Below, piece after piece: positions 8,934 to 18,073 of a stretch of DNA of 64,000 nt (positions are counted from its first letter, which is position 1; every line of letters starts with the position of its first letter). The notes under the pieces were generated by a model. That model was not told the origin of the DNA. It saw only the letters and a program-made list of their open reading frames with translations, and did no database searches. The translations under genes were made by a program, and so were the position numbers. The DNA lies in the NCBI GenBank assembly GCA_963742795.1, contig CAVUNL010000028.1, positions 310,001 through 374,000 on the forward strand, in the 5' to 3' direction. This stretch comes from Palsa-504 sp963742795. Lineage in GTDB: Bacteria > Actinomycetota > Actinomycetes > Streptosporangiales > Streptosporangiaceae.

Positions 8934-11096
8934 TCAGGCCGCGTGAGCGCTCTCGCGAGCGCCGTCCCCGGCGCCGTCGCGCGCGACGGCCAGCTCGGCG
9001 CGGAAGCGCTCGTAGTCGGCGAGCTCGCGGCCCGCGGGGGCCAGCACCAAGTCGCTGGTGACAGCGGCGATCCGGGCCATGATGGCCTGGTTGGCCTGTT
9101 CTCGCTCCCGGTCGGCCGCGAGCACCACCATGTTCTGGCACCACGATTCGACCAGCCAGCCCAGCAGCAGCAGCGCGACGACCATGATCGCGAGCCAGGG
9201 CACCAGCGAGGTGGTGCTGATCAGCGAGGACGACTTGTGCGAGCCGTGGAGGGACAGGATCAGCGCGATCCAGACCACCCCGGCCAGCGTCAGCAGCATC
9301 AGCAGCCACTGCACGAGGGCGATCAACCGCCACCATCCGGTGACCTTGTCCCGCGGCGGCAGCCCCCGGGCTACGGCCTCGCCCAGGGCCGCCTGGGCTT
9401 CGTTGGCACGCGAGCGGGCCGCCGCCCGCACGGTCCGCGACCAGGGCTCCGGCAGCGAGCCGCCGACCTCATCAGCGAATACCGTGATCGCGTTGTCGAT
9501 GTCGGATCGCTGCGCCTGGACGACATCGGCGGATTCGCCGGCCAGCAGCTTGCGCGCCGGAGTCGGCCCGGCACCGCGCAGCCGCGCGGCCAGCCGCGCG
9601 GGCGGCCAGCCGATGTAGCTCGCGGCCAGGCGTTCACGGGCGCCGTTCAGCGTCTCCGTCGCGGCCGCCACCCCGGCGGCCTTGGCGAACGCCGTAGTCA
9701 GGGCGGCGGCCGGTGCCGACGGGATGTACATCACCGGGTCCAGGGCGGACGCTCCGCCGCCGCGGTCGTCGCGCGTGGCGTCTTCCCACGGCGGACGCGA
9801 CGTGGAGGCCGGCTTGGTGGGCGCGGCGGTCGTCTGCCAGGGCTGCCAGTCGCTGGTGCTGGCCGTTCGGCCGTTCGGCGGGTCCAGGCTCGTGTCGGTC
9901 CCGGTCCCGGTACCGTCGGGCCAGGGCGGCCGGGATGCCTGCGCCATGCCGCCGGGATCTTCTATGCCATCAACCCAGCCGTCCTGCTCCCAGGGCGGCC
10001 GTTCCGGCGTGCGGGTCATGGCCGGACCGGGTGCGCTGCTGGCCGGCTCGGTGGCATCGGCGGTCGGGGCGGCGGCCAGCTGCGGGGCGGCGGGCGCCCC
10101 GTCCGCGGGCGGCTTGAACGCCCCGGACGGCGGGGACGCCCCGGACGGCGGGGACGCCCCGGACGGCGGGGACGCCCCGGGCGGCGGGGACGCCCCGGGC
10201 GGCGGGGACGCCCCGGGCGGCAGCCAGCCGGGCACTGAGTCTCCGGCGTAGACGGCGAACCGCTCCAGCAGGGCATCGATGTCGGCCGAGATCCGGTCGC
10301 TGGCCGCCTCGCGGGCCGCGACCACGGTGGCCAGCGTGCGGCGCAGCTCATCCAGGCCGGCTCCGGTGGTCGCGGAGGTCACCAGCACGGGCGTCTCTAT
10401 CAGCCCTTCGGCGTCAAGCAGCCGGCGCAGGTCGGCGGCGCAGTCGGCGACCTGGTCAGAGGTCAGCGTGTCGGCCTTGTTGAGCACGACCGTGGTCACG
10501 GCCGCGTGCCCGGCCAGCGGCACCAGGTACCGCCGGTGCACCGACGCGTCCGCGTACTTCAGCGGGTCGAGCACCCAGACCAGCATGTCCGCCAGCTTGA
10601 CCAGGCGATCGACCATCGCCGCCGAGCCGGTGACCACCGAGTCGTGATCGGGCAGGTCGAGCAGGAGCAGCCCGGTGAGCAACGCCTCGCCCTGGTCGAG
10701 CGCGCTGGCCCGCGCGTAACGGTGCCGCCGCTGCACGCTGAGCCAGTCCAGCAGCGGGGCGGCGCCTTCCATCCCCCACACGCACGCGTGCAGGTGCCTG
10801 GTGGTCGGCCGCATCACCCCGGCGGGCGAGAAGGACGCCCCGGCCAGGGCGTTGAACAGGGAGGACTTGCCGCTCCCGGTGCCGCCCGCGAGGGCCACCA
10901 CGGTATGCGAGGCGGACATCCGCATCCGCTCATCGGATCGCCGGAGCAGCGTCTCGGAGTCGGTGAGCAGCTCCTGGCTGAACCCTCCGGATCCGGTTCG
11001 CCCGGCCGCGATCTTGGTCAGCTGGGTGAGGGAGGCCAGCCTGGCGGGCAGGCGCGAGTGGCCCAGCCCGGTCAACCCGATCGTGTTCGCTGTCAC
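8934..11096 (-). CDS. Membrane dynamin-like/YfjP-type GTPase (DynB-like)
   Basis: Large GTPase of 720 residues. The G domain shows the P-loop GGTGSGKSSLFNALAG (~70-85), switch motif LLDLPDHDSV (~150) and NKAD (~205). A proline-rich linker with six-residue PPSGAS/PPGAS repeats (~295-335) and a longer disordered part follow. Two membrane segments near ~590-660 (VQWLLMLLTLAGVVWIALIL and WLAIMVVALLLLGWLV) anchor it. A soluble GTPase gene precedes it with an ATGA overlap (11093-11096). This two-gene order and topology match Streptomyces DynA/DynB, dynamin-like proteins that stabilise sporulation septa. The match rests on architecture rather than alignment, so a DynB role is inference. Confidence 0.75.
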   Translation of the reverse strand: MTANTIGLTGLGHSRLPARLASLTQLTKIAAGRTGSGGFSQELLTDSETLLRRSDERMRMSASHTVVALAGGTGSGKSSLFNALAGASFSPAGVMRPTTRHLHACVWGMEGAAPLLDWLSVQRRHRYARASALDQGEALLTGLLLLDLPDHDSVVTGSAAMVDRLVKLADMLVWVLDPLKYADASVHRRYLVPLAGHAAVTTVVLNKADTLTSDQVADCAADLRRLLDAEGLIETPVLVTSATTGAGLDELRRTLATVVAAREAASDRISADIDALLERFAVYAGDSVPGWLPPGASPPPGASPPPGASPPSGASPPSGASPPSGAFKPPADGAPAAPQLAAAPTADATEPASSAPGPAMTRTPERPPWEQDGWVDGIEDPGGMAQASRPPWPDGTGTGTDTSLDPPNGRTASTSDWQPWQTTAAPTKPASTSRPPWEDATRDDRGGGASALDPVMYIPSAPAAALTTAFAKAAGVAAATETLNGARERLAASYIGWPPARLAARLRGAGPTPARKLLAGESADVVQAQRSDIDNAITVFADEVGGSLPEPWSRTVRAAARSRANEAQAALGEAVARGLPPRDKVTGWWRLIALVQWLLMLLTLAGVVWIALILSLHGSHKSSSLISTTSLVPWLAIMVVALLLLGWLVESWCQNMVVLAADREREQANQAIMARIAAVTSDLVLAPAGRELADYERFRAELAVARDGAGDGARESAHAA
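10118..10227 (-). repeat. 18-bp coding tandem repeat in the DynB-like GTPase
   Basis: About six 18-bp units of the type GACGCCCCGGACGGCGGG encode PPSGAS then PPGAS repeats in the disordered linker. Units differ at one or two bases, so expansion is fairly recent. Confidence 0.7.
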
Positions 11097-13690
11097 CTGA
11101 CCGCCTCAAGCGAGTATTCCGCCTGGTACAGCCGGATCGCCGCGACGTCGTCGCAGGGCCCGGCCGACTCGATTACCTCGACGTACCTGACCATTTCCTC
11201 GTCCAGCAGCAGCCGGACCCGGTGGATCAGGTCCGCGCGGGCCTTGGCCAGGATCGCGGCCAGCATCCCGGTGCCGTACACCGAGGCCAGCAGCCGCCGC
11301 GGTTCGGTGTAGATGCTGGTCCCCTCGTCCTCGGTGACCGGAGTGCCGACGATCGACGCTGGGCGCGGCGCGTCCTCGCCGAGCATGGCGACCGGCACGA
11401 CCAGGCTGAGCGACTCGTCGTCGAAGGAGATCCGCTTGACGCCGGGCCTTTGGTCCTCGGCTTGCACGAGCCGGGCCAGGTGGTCCTGCCAGGCCCCGAC
11501 GGCGCGGGCAGCGCGCAGCGGCAGGTCCGGCGAGGACCGGCTGAACACGGTGGCCTGGCTGGCCTCGGACAGTTCGGACGCGCCCGTCCCGAAGGCGGAC
11601 TCGAAGACCTGCTTGGCGTACTCGCTACGGGCCCGGTCGGCGACGGCGTCCTCCAGCAGCACGGTGCCGGCGGGGCTACCGCGCCAGCTGCCGTTCACGT
11701 GCTCGGCGGCGCGGTCCGCGATGGACACGATGAACGACTCGATCGCCGAACGGAGCGCGGTGTTGAGCGCCGCGTTGTGCGACGCGCCACGCCGGGCGCG
11801 CTTGCCCTTCTTAGCGGGCCTGGCCGGCTTCCCGCCGCGGCGCGGGCGCAGGTCGTCGCCGACCAAGCAGTCCTGCCAACGGGCCAGGACCTCGCCGGTG
11901 AGCAGGGTGCCGTTCTTCATGCCCGTATTCGCTTCGGCGAAGGCCTGCTGGTAGGAGGCCTCTGCGGTCCGGCGCAGCCCGGCGCGCAGAACGACCTGCG
12001 CCTCGACGTGGGCGGCCATGGCCGGCACCCGGGACTTGAACGTGTCGAGCACGCCCGACATGGTCTGGGAAAGCACCGCGACCCGGCGGTCGCTGCGGGT
12101 GGCGGTATCGGCGAGCCAGTCGCGGATCGGCTGGTAGGCGTCGTGCGGCAGCATGCCGTCGATGAGCGGGGTCTCCAGGATGACGAAGCGGTTCTCCGCC
12201 GCGATCCCGTTCGCGTCGAGCATGGCGTTGAAGTGATCGCTGAGCTCGGTCCGGTAGGCCTGCGGGATCCGGGACAGGACCACGCCGAGCGAGGCCTTGC
12301 GCTCCCGGGCGTGCTGGAGGATCTCCCACACCGGCCCGTCGGCGTACCGGCTGGCGCTGGTCATGAACAGCCACAGGTCCGAGGCATCGAGGAACTGGTA
12401 GGCGAACTCGTGGTGGGCCTTGACCACCGAGTCGATGTCGGGGGTGTCCAGCAGTGCGATGCCCCGCGGCATGCCCTCGCTGGCGGCCAGCACCAGCAGG
12501 CCGTCTCGGCCCGGCCGGGCCAGGCCCTCCTGGCGGACCCGGGGCAGCGTGGGCAGGAAGTTGTTCTCGGCGAACCAGTCGATGTCATCGGGGTGGCAAG
12601 CCAGGACCGGGCTGTTGGTCGTCGGCCGACGCACGCCGGTGGCACTCACGCGGGCGCCGACGATGCTGTTCACCAGGGTCGACTTCCCGGCCCCGGTGGA
12701 GCCGACCAGGGCCACCAGCACGGGGGCGGCGGACCGGCGGACCCGGGGCAGCAGGTAATCATCGATCTGGCTGAGCAGCTTGGCGCGTTCGGTCTTCACC
12801 TCGGCCGAACCCGCGATCTCGAACACCAGCGGAACGGCCGCGACCCGCTTGCGCAGGTTGAGCAGAGCCGCCTCGAGCAGGCGCGCGTCCACTCGCACGT
12901 GGGACTCGGCGGCGACCGCGCGCGCCCGGGCGGGGGGCGCCTGGGACGAGGCGGGCGCCTGGGACGAGGCGGCCACGGGCGTCGGGGACGAGGCGGCAGG
13001 CGTGGGCGTGGGCGTGGAGGACGAGGCGGCGCGCGCGGCACCGCTTGCGGGGGCCTGGGCAGCGCTGACATCCTCGGGCTGCCCAGCCGAGGCCGCTACG
13101 TCGGGCGGAGTCTGGTTGCGGATCGTGTGGTCATCCCCAGCGTCATCCGTTTGATCCGGATCACCCATGTTATCCGGTTTGTCTGCTTTAGTCGGCTGAT
13201 TCGCTTGATCTGCCGGAGACGGCTGAGACGCGAGGGTTTGGGGGTTCCCGGATTGGTGTTCCTCAGGGTGAGGCTGAGGCCCTTGAGACGCGGACGACTG
13301 GGGCGGCTCAGGCAGTTCGGACGCTGGCGGCTGAGGTGCGGACGGCTGAGATGCCGACGGCGGGGGCGATCCGGGGAGTCCCGGAGACTCGGCAGACGAT
13401 TTCGCGGGCCCAGGCCCGGCAGACGATCTCGTGGTGCCGACAGGCGATTCTGCGGGCCCGGGGCCGGGGCCTTGGCCGGGGCCGGGGACTTCCGGTCTAC
13501 CGAGGGCTGGCATCACGAGGGTGTCATCATCCCCGTTTCGCCACTGGCCCTCACCACCGCCCGAATTATCGCTGGTCACATGGCTGACGCCAGGGTCATC
13601 AAAGTCGGCCGCCACAACAGCGCCTGCGCCGGGCTCGCCATGCCGCCCGGCTTCAGACGCGGCGGACGCCGCCACACCCTGACCTTCCAT
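11093..13690 (-). CDS. Soluble dynamin-family GTPase (DynA-like)
   Basis: GTPase of 865 residues. Residues ~1-270 are low-complexity Ser/Pro/Ala/Gln sequence with no fold. The G domain follows, with P-loop VALVGSTGAGKSTLVNSIVG (~328-347), the conserved threonines in GVRRPTTNSPV, switch motif ALLDTPDIDSV and SRIPQAYR in place of a classical NKxD. The rest is helical with a basic patch (GGKPARPAKKGKRARRG, ~630). No membrane segment is visible. It starts at ATG 13690 behind GAGGAGG and overlaps the next GTPase by ATGA. The soluble-plus-membrane pair resembles DynA/DynB of Streptomyces sporulation septa. The very long disordered N-terminus is unusual. Confidence 0.75.
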   Translation of the reverse strand: MEGQGVAASAASEAGRHGEPGAGAVVAADFDDPGVSHVTSDNSGGGEGQWRNGDDDTLVMPALGRPEVPGPGQGPGPGPAESPVGTTRSSAGPGPAKSSAESPGLPGSPPPSASQPSAPQPPASELPEPPQSSASQGPQPHPEEHQSGNPQTLASQPSPADQANQPTKADKPDNMGDPDQTDDAGDDHTIRNQTPPDVAASAGQPEDVSAAQAPASGAARAASSSTPTPTPAASSPTPVAASSQAPASSQAPPARARAVAAESHVRVDARLLEAALLNLRKRVAAVPLVFEIAGSAEVKTERAKLLSQIDDYLLPRVRRSAAPVLVALVGSTGAGKSTLVNSIVGARVSATGVRRPTTNSPVLACHPDDIDWFAENNFLPTLPRVRQEGLARPGRDGLLVLAASEGMPRGIALLDTPDIDSVVKAHHEFAYQFLDASDLWLFMTSASRYADGPVWEILQHARERKASLGVVLSRIPQAYRTELSDHFNAMLDANGIAAENRFVILETPLIDGMLPHDAYQPIRDWLADTATRSDRRVAVLSQTMSGVLDTFKSRVPAMAAHVEAQVVLRAGLRRTAEASYQQAFAEANTGMKNGTLLTGEVLARWQDCLVGDDLRPRRGGKPARPAKKGKRARRGASHNAALNTALRSAIESFIVSIADRAAEHVNGSWRGSPAGTVLLEDAVADRARSEYAKQVFESAFGTGASELSEASQATVFSRSSPDLPLRAARAVGAWQDHLARLVQAEDQRPGVKRISFDDESLSLVVPVAMLGEDAPRPASIVGTPVTEDEGTSIYTEPRRLLASVYGTGMLAAILAKARADLIHRVRLLLDEEMVRYVEVIESAGPCDDVAAIRLYQAEYSLEAVR

Positions 13691-13720
13691 TGTTCCAACG
13701 GCCTCCTCAAACCCTTGGAA

Positions 13721-13769
13721 CCCCCCGCGCTCCTCGGGGGGACTGGCCTCCTACCGGGGGCCCCGGTAG
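13721..13769 (-). terminator. Two strong hairpins between cysG and the GTPase operon
   Basis: CCCCCCG/CGGGGGG (13721-13727 and 13735-13741, loop 7) and CTACCGGGG/CCCCGGTAG (13751-13759 and 13761-13769, loop 1). They lie downstream of the cysG stop and upstream of the DynA-like start, consistent with termination between the units. Confidence 0.65.
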
Positions 13770-13796
13770 TCGCCTAGCACGCGGAGTTTATCCCCT

Positions 13797-15029
13797 TCAC
13801 CAGGCGGTTACATCGCGCATGAGCTCTGTTATCTCCGCCGCGACACCTACCACGTCACCGACCACGACGATCGCGGGCGGCCGGATGCCCTCTCGTGTCA
13901 CCATGCCTTCCACTTGTTCCAGTGATGAGTTAATTGTGCGCTGCGTCGGCATCGTCCCGTCTGCGATTACGGAAACGGGTGTATCCGGACTGCGTCCGTG
14001 CCGTAGCAGTTCGGCGGCTACCGCGCCGATCCGCTGTACGGACATCAGCAGGACCAGGGTCCCCGTGCTGCCGCCGAGCAGTGCCCAGTCCACCGTAGAC
14101 CGAACGTCGCCCGGCGGGACGTGAACCGATACAACATGGAACTCCTGTGCCACCCCCCGGTGGGTCACCGGCAGCCAGACGCTGGTGGGGACGCCCACCG
14201 CGCTGGTCACCCCCGGCACCACGGTGACCGGGACACCGGCCCGCAGGCAGGCCAGGGCCTCCTCGGCGCCCCGGCCGAAGACGAACGGGTCACCGCCCTT
14301 GAGCCTAGCCACGAACCGGCCCGCCCGGGCCCGTTCGATCAGGGTCGCGTTGATCTGGTCCTGGGGCATGGCCCGGCCGTAGGGGATCTTGCTGACGTCG
14401 ATGATCTCGACGTCCGCGGGCAGTTCGTCGAGCAGTGAGCGAGGGGCCAACCGGTCGGTGAGCACCACGTCGGCCTCGGCCAGCAGTTGCCGGCCGCGCA
14501 CGGTGATCAGCCCGGGATCACCCGGGCCGCCGCCGATGATCGCCACTCCGCTCCGGTGTCCGCGCCCGTGCCGGGCGCTCAGCTGGCCGGTGCGCAGCCC
14601 GGCCAGGATCGCGTCCCTGATCGCCGCGCTGCGCCGCGGATCGCCGCTGAGCACGCCGATCTGGACGTCGTCGGCCTGGCCCGAGGCCGGCGTCCACGCG
14701 GCCGAGGCCTGCGCGTCGTCGGCCCGGACGCACCAGATGTGCTGCTGGTCGGCGGCGGCCGCGACGGCCGCGTTCGCCGCGGGGTCGTCGGTGCACGCGT
14801 TGACCAGCCAGGCGCCGGCGCAGTCGCCGTCGGCGTAGGCGCGTTCCTCCCAGCGGATCCGGCCGACCGCGGCCAGGTCCTCCAGGGACGCGGTAACCGA
14901 GGGCGAGACCAGGACAACATCGGCGCCCGCGTCGAGCAGCGCGGGGATGCGACGGGTGGCGACCGCTCCCCCGCCGACCACCACCACCCGGCGGCCGCCC
15001 AGCCGCAGCCCCAGCAAGTACGGGTCCAT
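13797..15029 (-). CDS. cysG: Uroporphyrinogen-III C-methyltransferase / precorrin-2 dehydrogenase fusion
   Basis: Bifunctional enzyme of 410 residues at the branch to siroheme and cobalamin. Residues ~1-150 form the precorrin-2 dehydrogenase (ferrochelatase) module, with the NAD-binding loop RRVVVVGGGAVATRR. Residues ~155-400 form the SAM-dependent methyltransferase, with VAIIGGGPGDPGLITVRGRQ, VLTDRLAPRSLL, RLKGGDPFVFGRGAEE, VVPGVTSAVGVP and PVTHRGVAQEF. The module order matches CysG. ATG 15029 is preceded by AGGAGG. Downstream lie two strong hairpins and upstream a 16-bp inverted repeat, so it is probably its own transcription unit. With the BluB-CobT, CobH, CobQ and CbiB genes here it indicates cobalamin synthesis. 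Confidence 0.93.
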   Translation of the reverse strand: MDPYLLGLRLGGRRVVVVGGGAVATRRIPALLDAGADVVLVSPSVTASLEDLAAVGRIRWEERAYADGDCAGAWLVNACTDDPAANAAVAAAADQQHIWCVRADDAQASAAWTPASGQADDVQIGVLSGDPRRSAAIRDAILAGLRTGQLSARHGRGHRSGVAIIGGGPGDPGLITVRGRQLLAEADVVLTDRLAPRSLLDELPADVEIIDVSKIPYGRAMPQDQINATLIERARAGRFVARLKGGDPFVFGRGAEEALACLRAGVPVTVVPGVTSAVGVPTSVWLPVTHRGVAQEFHVVSVHVPPGDVRSTVDWALLGGSTGTLVLLMSVQRIGAVAAELLRHGRSPDTPVSVIADGTMPTQRTINSSLEQVEGMVTREGIRPPAIVVVGDVVGVAAEITELMRDVTAW

Positions 15030-15214
15030 GGCTCCTCATCCTCCTGGGCTAACGACGTCGTTATTACCACGACGCGCCCGGCTGGAGCGGGCGAGGCCGG
15101 GGCGGCACTGGGAAGAAACAGCGTAAAGGGGCAAACGGTGAGCAACGGGACTGTAGGGGTTCGGCGGGTCGCGGATCGGGCTCGGGAGCGGGCGCGGTGT
15201 CCAGGCGGCTACCA

Positions 15215-15264
15215 CACCGATGAAACATCGCTGTCGCTATAGCGGCACCGATGTTTCATCGGTG
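15215..15264. promoter_or_regulatory. Long inverted repeat between bluB-cobT and cysG
   Basis: CACCGATGAAACATCG (15215-15230) and CGATGTTTCATCGGTG (15249-15264) are perfect 16-bp arms around an 18-nt loop that contains CGCTATAGCG. It lies in the 367-bp gap after bluB-cobT and before cysG, so it may be the cob-operon terminator or a cysG operator. The rest of the gap holds only imperfect GGCTCGG-type direct repeats (15318-15395). Confidence 0.6.
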
Positions 15265-15396
15265 CCGTTCGGACTGGCGAAGACCAGCATCATCGGCACC
15301 GCTAGCCACTGTGGTGGCGGGGCTCGGCTGCGCTGGAACCGGCTCGGTTGTGGCGGCGGGGGTCGGCTACGCTGCAACCGGCTCGATGCGCCATGC

Positions 15397-17169
15397 TTAC
15401 TGCTTTTCGGTGACGCCGGCGGAGTCGAAGGTGGCGACGTCGCGCAGGGCGCGGGCCGCGCTTTGGACCAGGGGCAGGGCGAGCAGCGCGCCGGTACCCT
15501 CGCCGAGGCGCAGGCCCAGGTTCACCAGCGGGCTCAGCCCGAGGCGCTCCAGCGCCAGGGCGTGCCCGGGCTCGACGCTGCGGTGGCCGGCGAAGCAGGC
15601 CGCGGTCACGTCGGGGGCGAGGGCCGCCGCGGCCAGCGCGGCGGCGCCCGAGATGACCCCGTCCAGGATGACCGGGACGCGCAGCGCGGCGGCGCCGAGG
15701 ATGAACCCGGCCAGGGCGGCGTGCTCGAAGCCGCCGAACGCGGCCAGGACGCCCACCGGGTCGGCCGGGTCGGGCCGGTGCAGGGCCAGGCCGCGGCAGA
15801 CCACGTCGACCTTGCGGGCGTAGGTGGCGGCGTCGATGCCGGTGCCGCGGCCGGTCGCCTCGGCCGGGTCGGCGCCGGTGAAGGCGCAGATCAGCGCGGC
15901 CGACGCGGTGGTGTTGGCGATCCCCATGTCGCCGGTGACCAGGCACCGGTTGCCCGCGGCGACCAGGTCGCGGGCGATCTCCAGGCCGACGGTCAGCGCG
16001 GCTGTCGCCTGCTCGCGGGTCATCGCGGGCCCTTGGGTGAAGTCCGCGGTGCGCGGCGCGATCTTGCGGGGCAGCAGCCCCGGCACCGGCTCCAGCGGCG
16101 CGGCCACCCCGACGTCCACCACCGTGACCTCGGCGCCGGCCTGGGCCGCGAACGCGTTGACCACCGCCCCGCCCGCCAGGAAGTTGGCCACCATCTGGGC
16201 CGTCACCTCCTGCGGCCAGGGGGTCACACCCTGGGCGTGCACGCCGTGGTCGGCGGCGAAGACCGCCACGCAGGCCGGCTCGGGCAGTGGGGCGGGACAG
16301 GCGCCGGCCAGGCCGGCCAGCCGCACGGACACCTCTTCGAGCACGCCGAGCGAGCCGCGCGGCTTGGTCATCCGGTCCTGCCGTTCCCGCGCGGCGGTCA
16401 TCGCCGCCGCGTCGGGCGGGGCGATCGCGGCGATCACGTCGGCGAGCGGGTCCACTGGTTCCTCCCCTGGCAGTCCGCGGCGGCCGAACTCCTCGGCGTG
16501 CACCGCCCACGACACCGGCCGGCGGCGCGCCCACCCGGCCGCGGCGAGTTCCGGTTCGGGCGCGAAGCCGGTCACGTAGCCCAGGCAAAGATAGGCGATC
16601 ACCTCAACATGCGCGGGCAACCCGAGCTGCGCGGCGAGTTCGCGCTCGTCGAAGAAGCTGACCCAGCCGACGCCGAGGCCTTCGGCCCGGGCGGCCAGCC
16701 ACAGGTTGGCCACCGCGAGCACGCTGGAGAAATCCGCGGTCTGGGGCTGGACGTGGCGGCCGAGGGTGTGCCGGCCGCCACGGGTCCGGTCGCAGGTGAC
16801 CACGATGTTGACCGGGGTGTCCAGGATCGACTCGATCTTCAGCCGGTCGAAGGCGCGGGCCCGCGCCCCGGGCAGGCCGGCGGCGAACTGGTCGCGGTGC
16901 CTGCGGGCCAGGGCGGCGATCTGCTCCCGGCGGGCCCGGTCGGTGATCACGATGAAGTCCCAGGGCTGGGAGAAGCCCACCGACGGCGCCTGATGGGCGG
17001 CCGCGAGCACCCGCCGGAGCAGGTCGGCGGGCACCGGATCGGGCCGGAAGCCCTGCCGGACGTCCCGGCGTTCGGCGATCACCCGGTACACCGCCTCGCG
17101 CTGCTCGTCCGGGTAACGGTGCTCGCCTGCATCGTGGGGGGCGTCCGAGACGTGGGGGGCGTCAGGCAT
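15397..17169 (-). CDS. cobT: BluB-CobT fusion (DMB synthase / DMB phosphoribosyltransferase)
   Basis: Single 590-residue reading frame with two enzymes for the lower cobalamin ligand. Residues ~15-225 are BluB, the flavin-destroying 5,6-dimethylbenzimidazole synthase: RRDVRQGFRPDPVP, APSVGFSQPWDFIVI and EGLGVGWVSFFDE. Residues ~240-585 are CobT, which transfers phosphoribose from nicotinate mononucleotide to DMB: RMTKPRGSLGVLEE, VFAADHGVHAQGV, LVTGDMGIANTTASAAL, AFGGFEHAALAGFILGAA and LRLGEGTGALLALPL, including the catalytic glutamate of EGTGA. The fusion would deliver DMB straight to CobT. ATG 17169 overlaps the cobH stop by 8 bp, so translation is coupled. Confidence 0.93.
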   Translation of the reverse strand: MPDAPHVSDAPHDAGEHRYPDEQREAVYRVIAERRDVRQGFRPDPVPADLLRRVLAAAHQAPSVGFSQPWDFIVITDRARREQIAALARRHRDQFAAGLPGARARAFDRLKIESILDTPVNIVVTCDRTRGGRHTLGRHVQPQTADFSSVLAVANLWLAARAEGLGVGWVSFFDERELAAQLGLPAHVEVIAYLCLGYVTGFAPEPELAAAGWARRRPVSWAVHAEEFGRRGLPGEEPVDPLADVIAAIAPPDAAAMTAARERQDRMTKPRGSLGVLEEVSVRLAGLAGACPAPLPEPACVAVFAADHGVHAQGVTPWPQEVTAQMVANFLAGGAVVNAFAAQAGAEVTVVDVGVAAPLEPVPGLLPRKIAPRTADFTQGPAMTREQATAALTVGLEIARDLVAAGNRCLVTGDMGIANTTASAALICAFTGADPAEATGRGTGIDAATYARKVDVVCRGLALHRPDPADPVGVLAAFGGFEHAALAGFILGAAALRVPVILDGVISGAAALAAAALAPDVTAACFAGHRSVEPGHALALERLGLSPLVNLGLRLGEGTGALLALPLVQSAARALRDVATFDSAGVTEKQ

Positions 17170-17791
17170 GGGGTTCCTCCTCGGGGTCCTGGGCCAGCCG
17201 GAGCAGTGCCTCGAAGGCGGCGACCGCCACCGCCGGGCCGCCTTTCTCCGTGCGGTTGCTCAGCGACGGCAGGCCGCTGCGGCGCAGCGCGTCCTTCGCC
17301 TCCGCCGCGCCGACGAAGCCGACCGGCACGCCAATGACCAGGGCGGGCTCGACCTCCCGGGCCATGATCTCGAACAGCGCGGCGGGCGCGCTGCCGACCA
17401 GCCAGAGCGCACCGGGCCCGGCGGTGCTGAACGCCAGCCGGACCGCGGCCGCGCTGACCGTGATGTTCGCGGTGCGGGCCAGCCGGGCGGCCAGCGAGTC
17501 ACCCGCCTTGCAGATCACCGGGTAGGTGGTGATGCCGGACGCGACCGTGGGCGTGTCCGCCACCACGGGGGCGGCGCGCCGCAGCGCGCCGATCCCGGAC
17601 GCCAGCGCGAGCTCATCGCAGACCAGGTCGGTCACGTAGTCGAAGTCGGCGGTGGCGTGGATGACGTGCTCGGTTACCGCCCGGCTGAGCGTGGGCAGCC
17701 CGCTCAGGTCGAGCCGGGACCGCAGGATGCGGTACGACTCGGCCAGGGCGGGATCGGAACCGGGGTCGGCGCCGGGGCGGGCGGGGGTCAC
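17162..17791 (-). CDS. cobH: Precorrin-8X methylmutase CobH/CbiC
   Basis: About 209-residue mutase that moves the C-11 methyl group to C-12 to form hydrogenobyrinate. Matching segments: SRAVTEHVIHATADFDYV with the catalytic histidine, ITTYPVICKAGDS, LWLVGSAPAALFEI and VIGVPVGFVGAAEAKDAL, then SNRTEKGGPAVAVAA. GTG 17791 (VTPARPG) gives the family's usual length; the longer start at 17884 adds an atypical arginine-rich stretch. It is the promoter-proximal gene of a two-gene unit with bluB-cobT. I looked upstream for a B12-box riboswitch and saw none. Confidence 0.9.
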   Translation of the reverse strand: MTPARPGADPGSDPALAESYRILRSRLDLSGLPTLSRAVTEHVIHATADFDYVTDLVCDELALASGIGALRRAAPVVADTPTVASGITTYPVICKAGDSLAARLARTANITVSAAAVRLAFSTAGPGALWLVGSAPAALFEIMAREVEPALVIGVPVGFVGAAEAKDALRRSGLPSLSNRTEKGGPAVAVAAFEALLRLAQDPEEEPHA

Positions 17792-18073
17792 GTCACCATC
17801 TCTATCGCGTCGGCCGGGCGCGCGGGACAGGCCGGGTAAAGTAGGGCGGGTTTCGGGATCCGGGAGTCTCCTTCGGGGCCGCACGTTTGCCAGCCATTCA
17901 CCAGCAAACTCTCAGCGGGTCCGGGTAGCGTGAGCGAACGGAAACCCGGTAGAACCGGATGGCGATTCACGCCGTCTGCGGCAGCCGGACATAACGCCCG
18001 GGCTGTGCGCATGTCGGCGCGCGGCTGGCGCGCCGACAACATGACATCTATTCACATGCTGAACGGAGCACGC

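Noticed and set aside
11222..13777. Long open frame on the plus strand across the DynA-like gene
   Set aside because: It is antisense to a clear GTPase with P-loop and switch motifs; long antisense frames are expected at this GC content.
17792..18073. Cobalamin riboswitch upstream of cobH
   Set aside because: I looked for the B12 box and the conserved core on the minus strand and found no convincing match.
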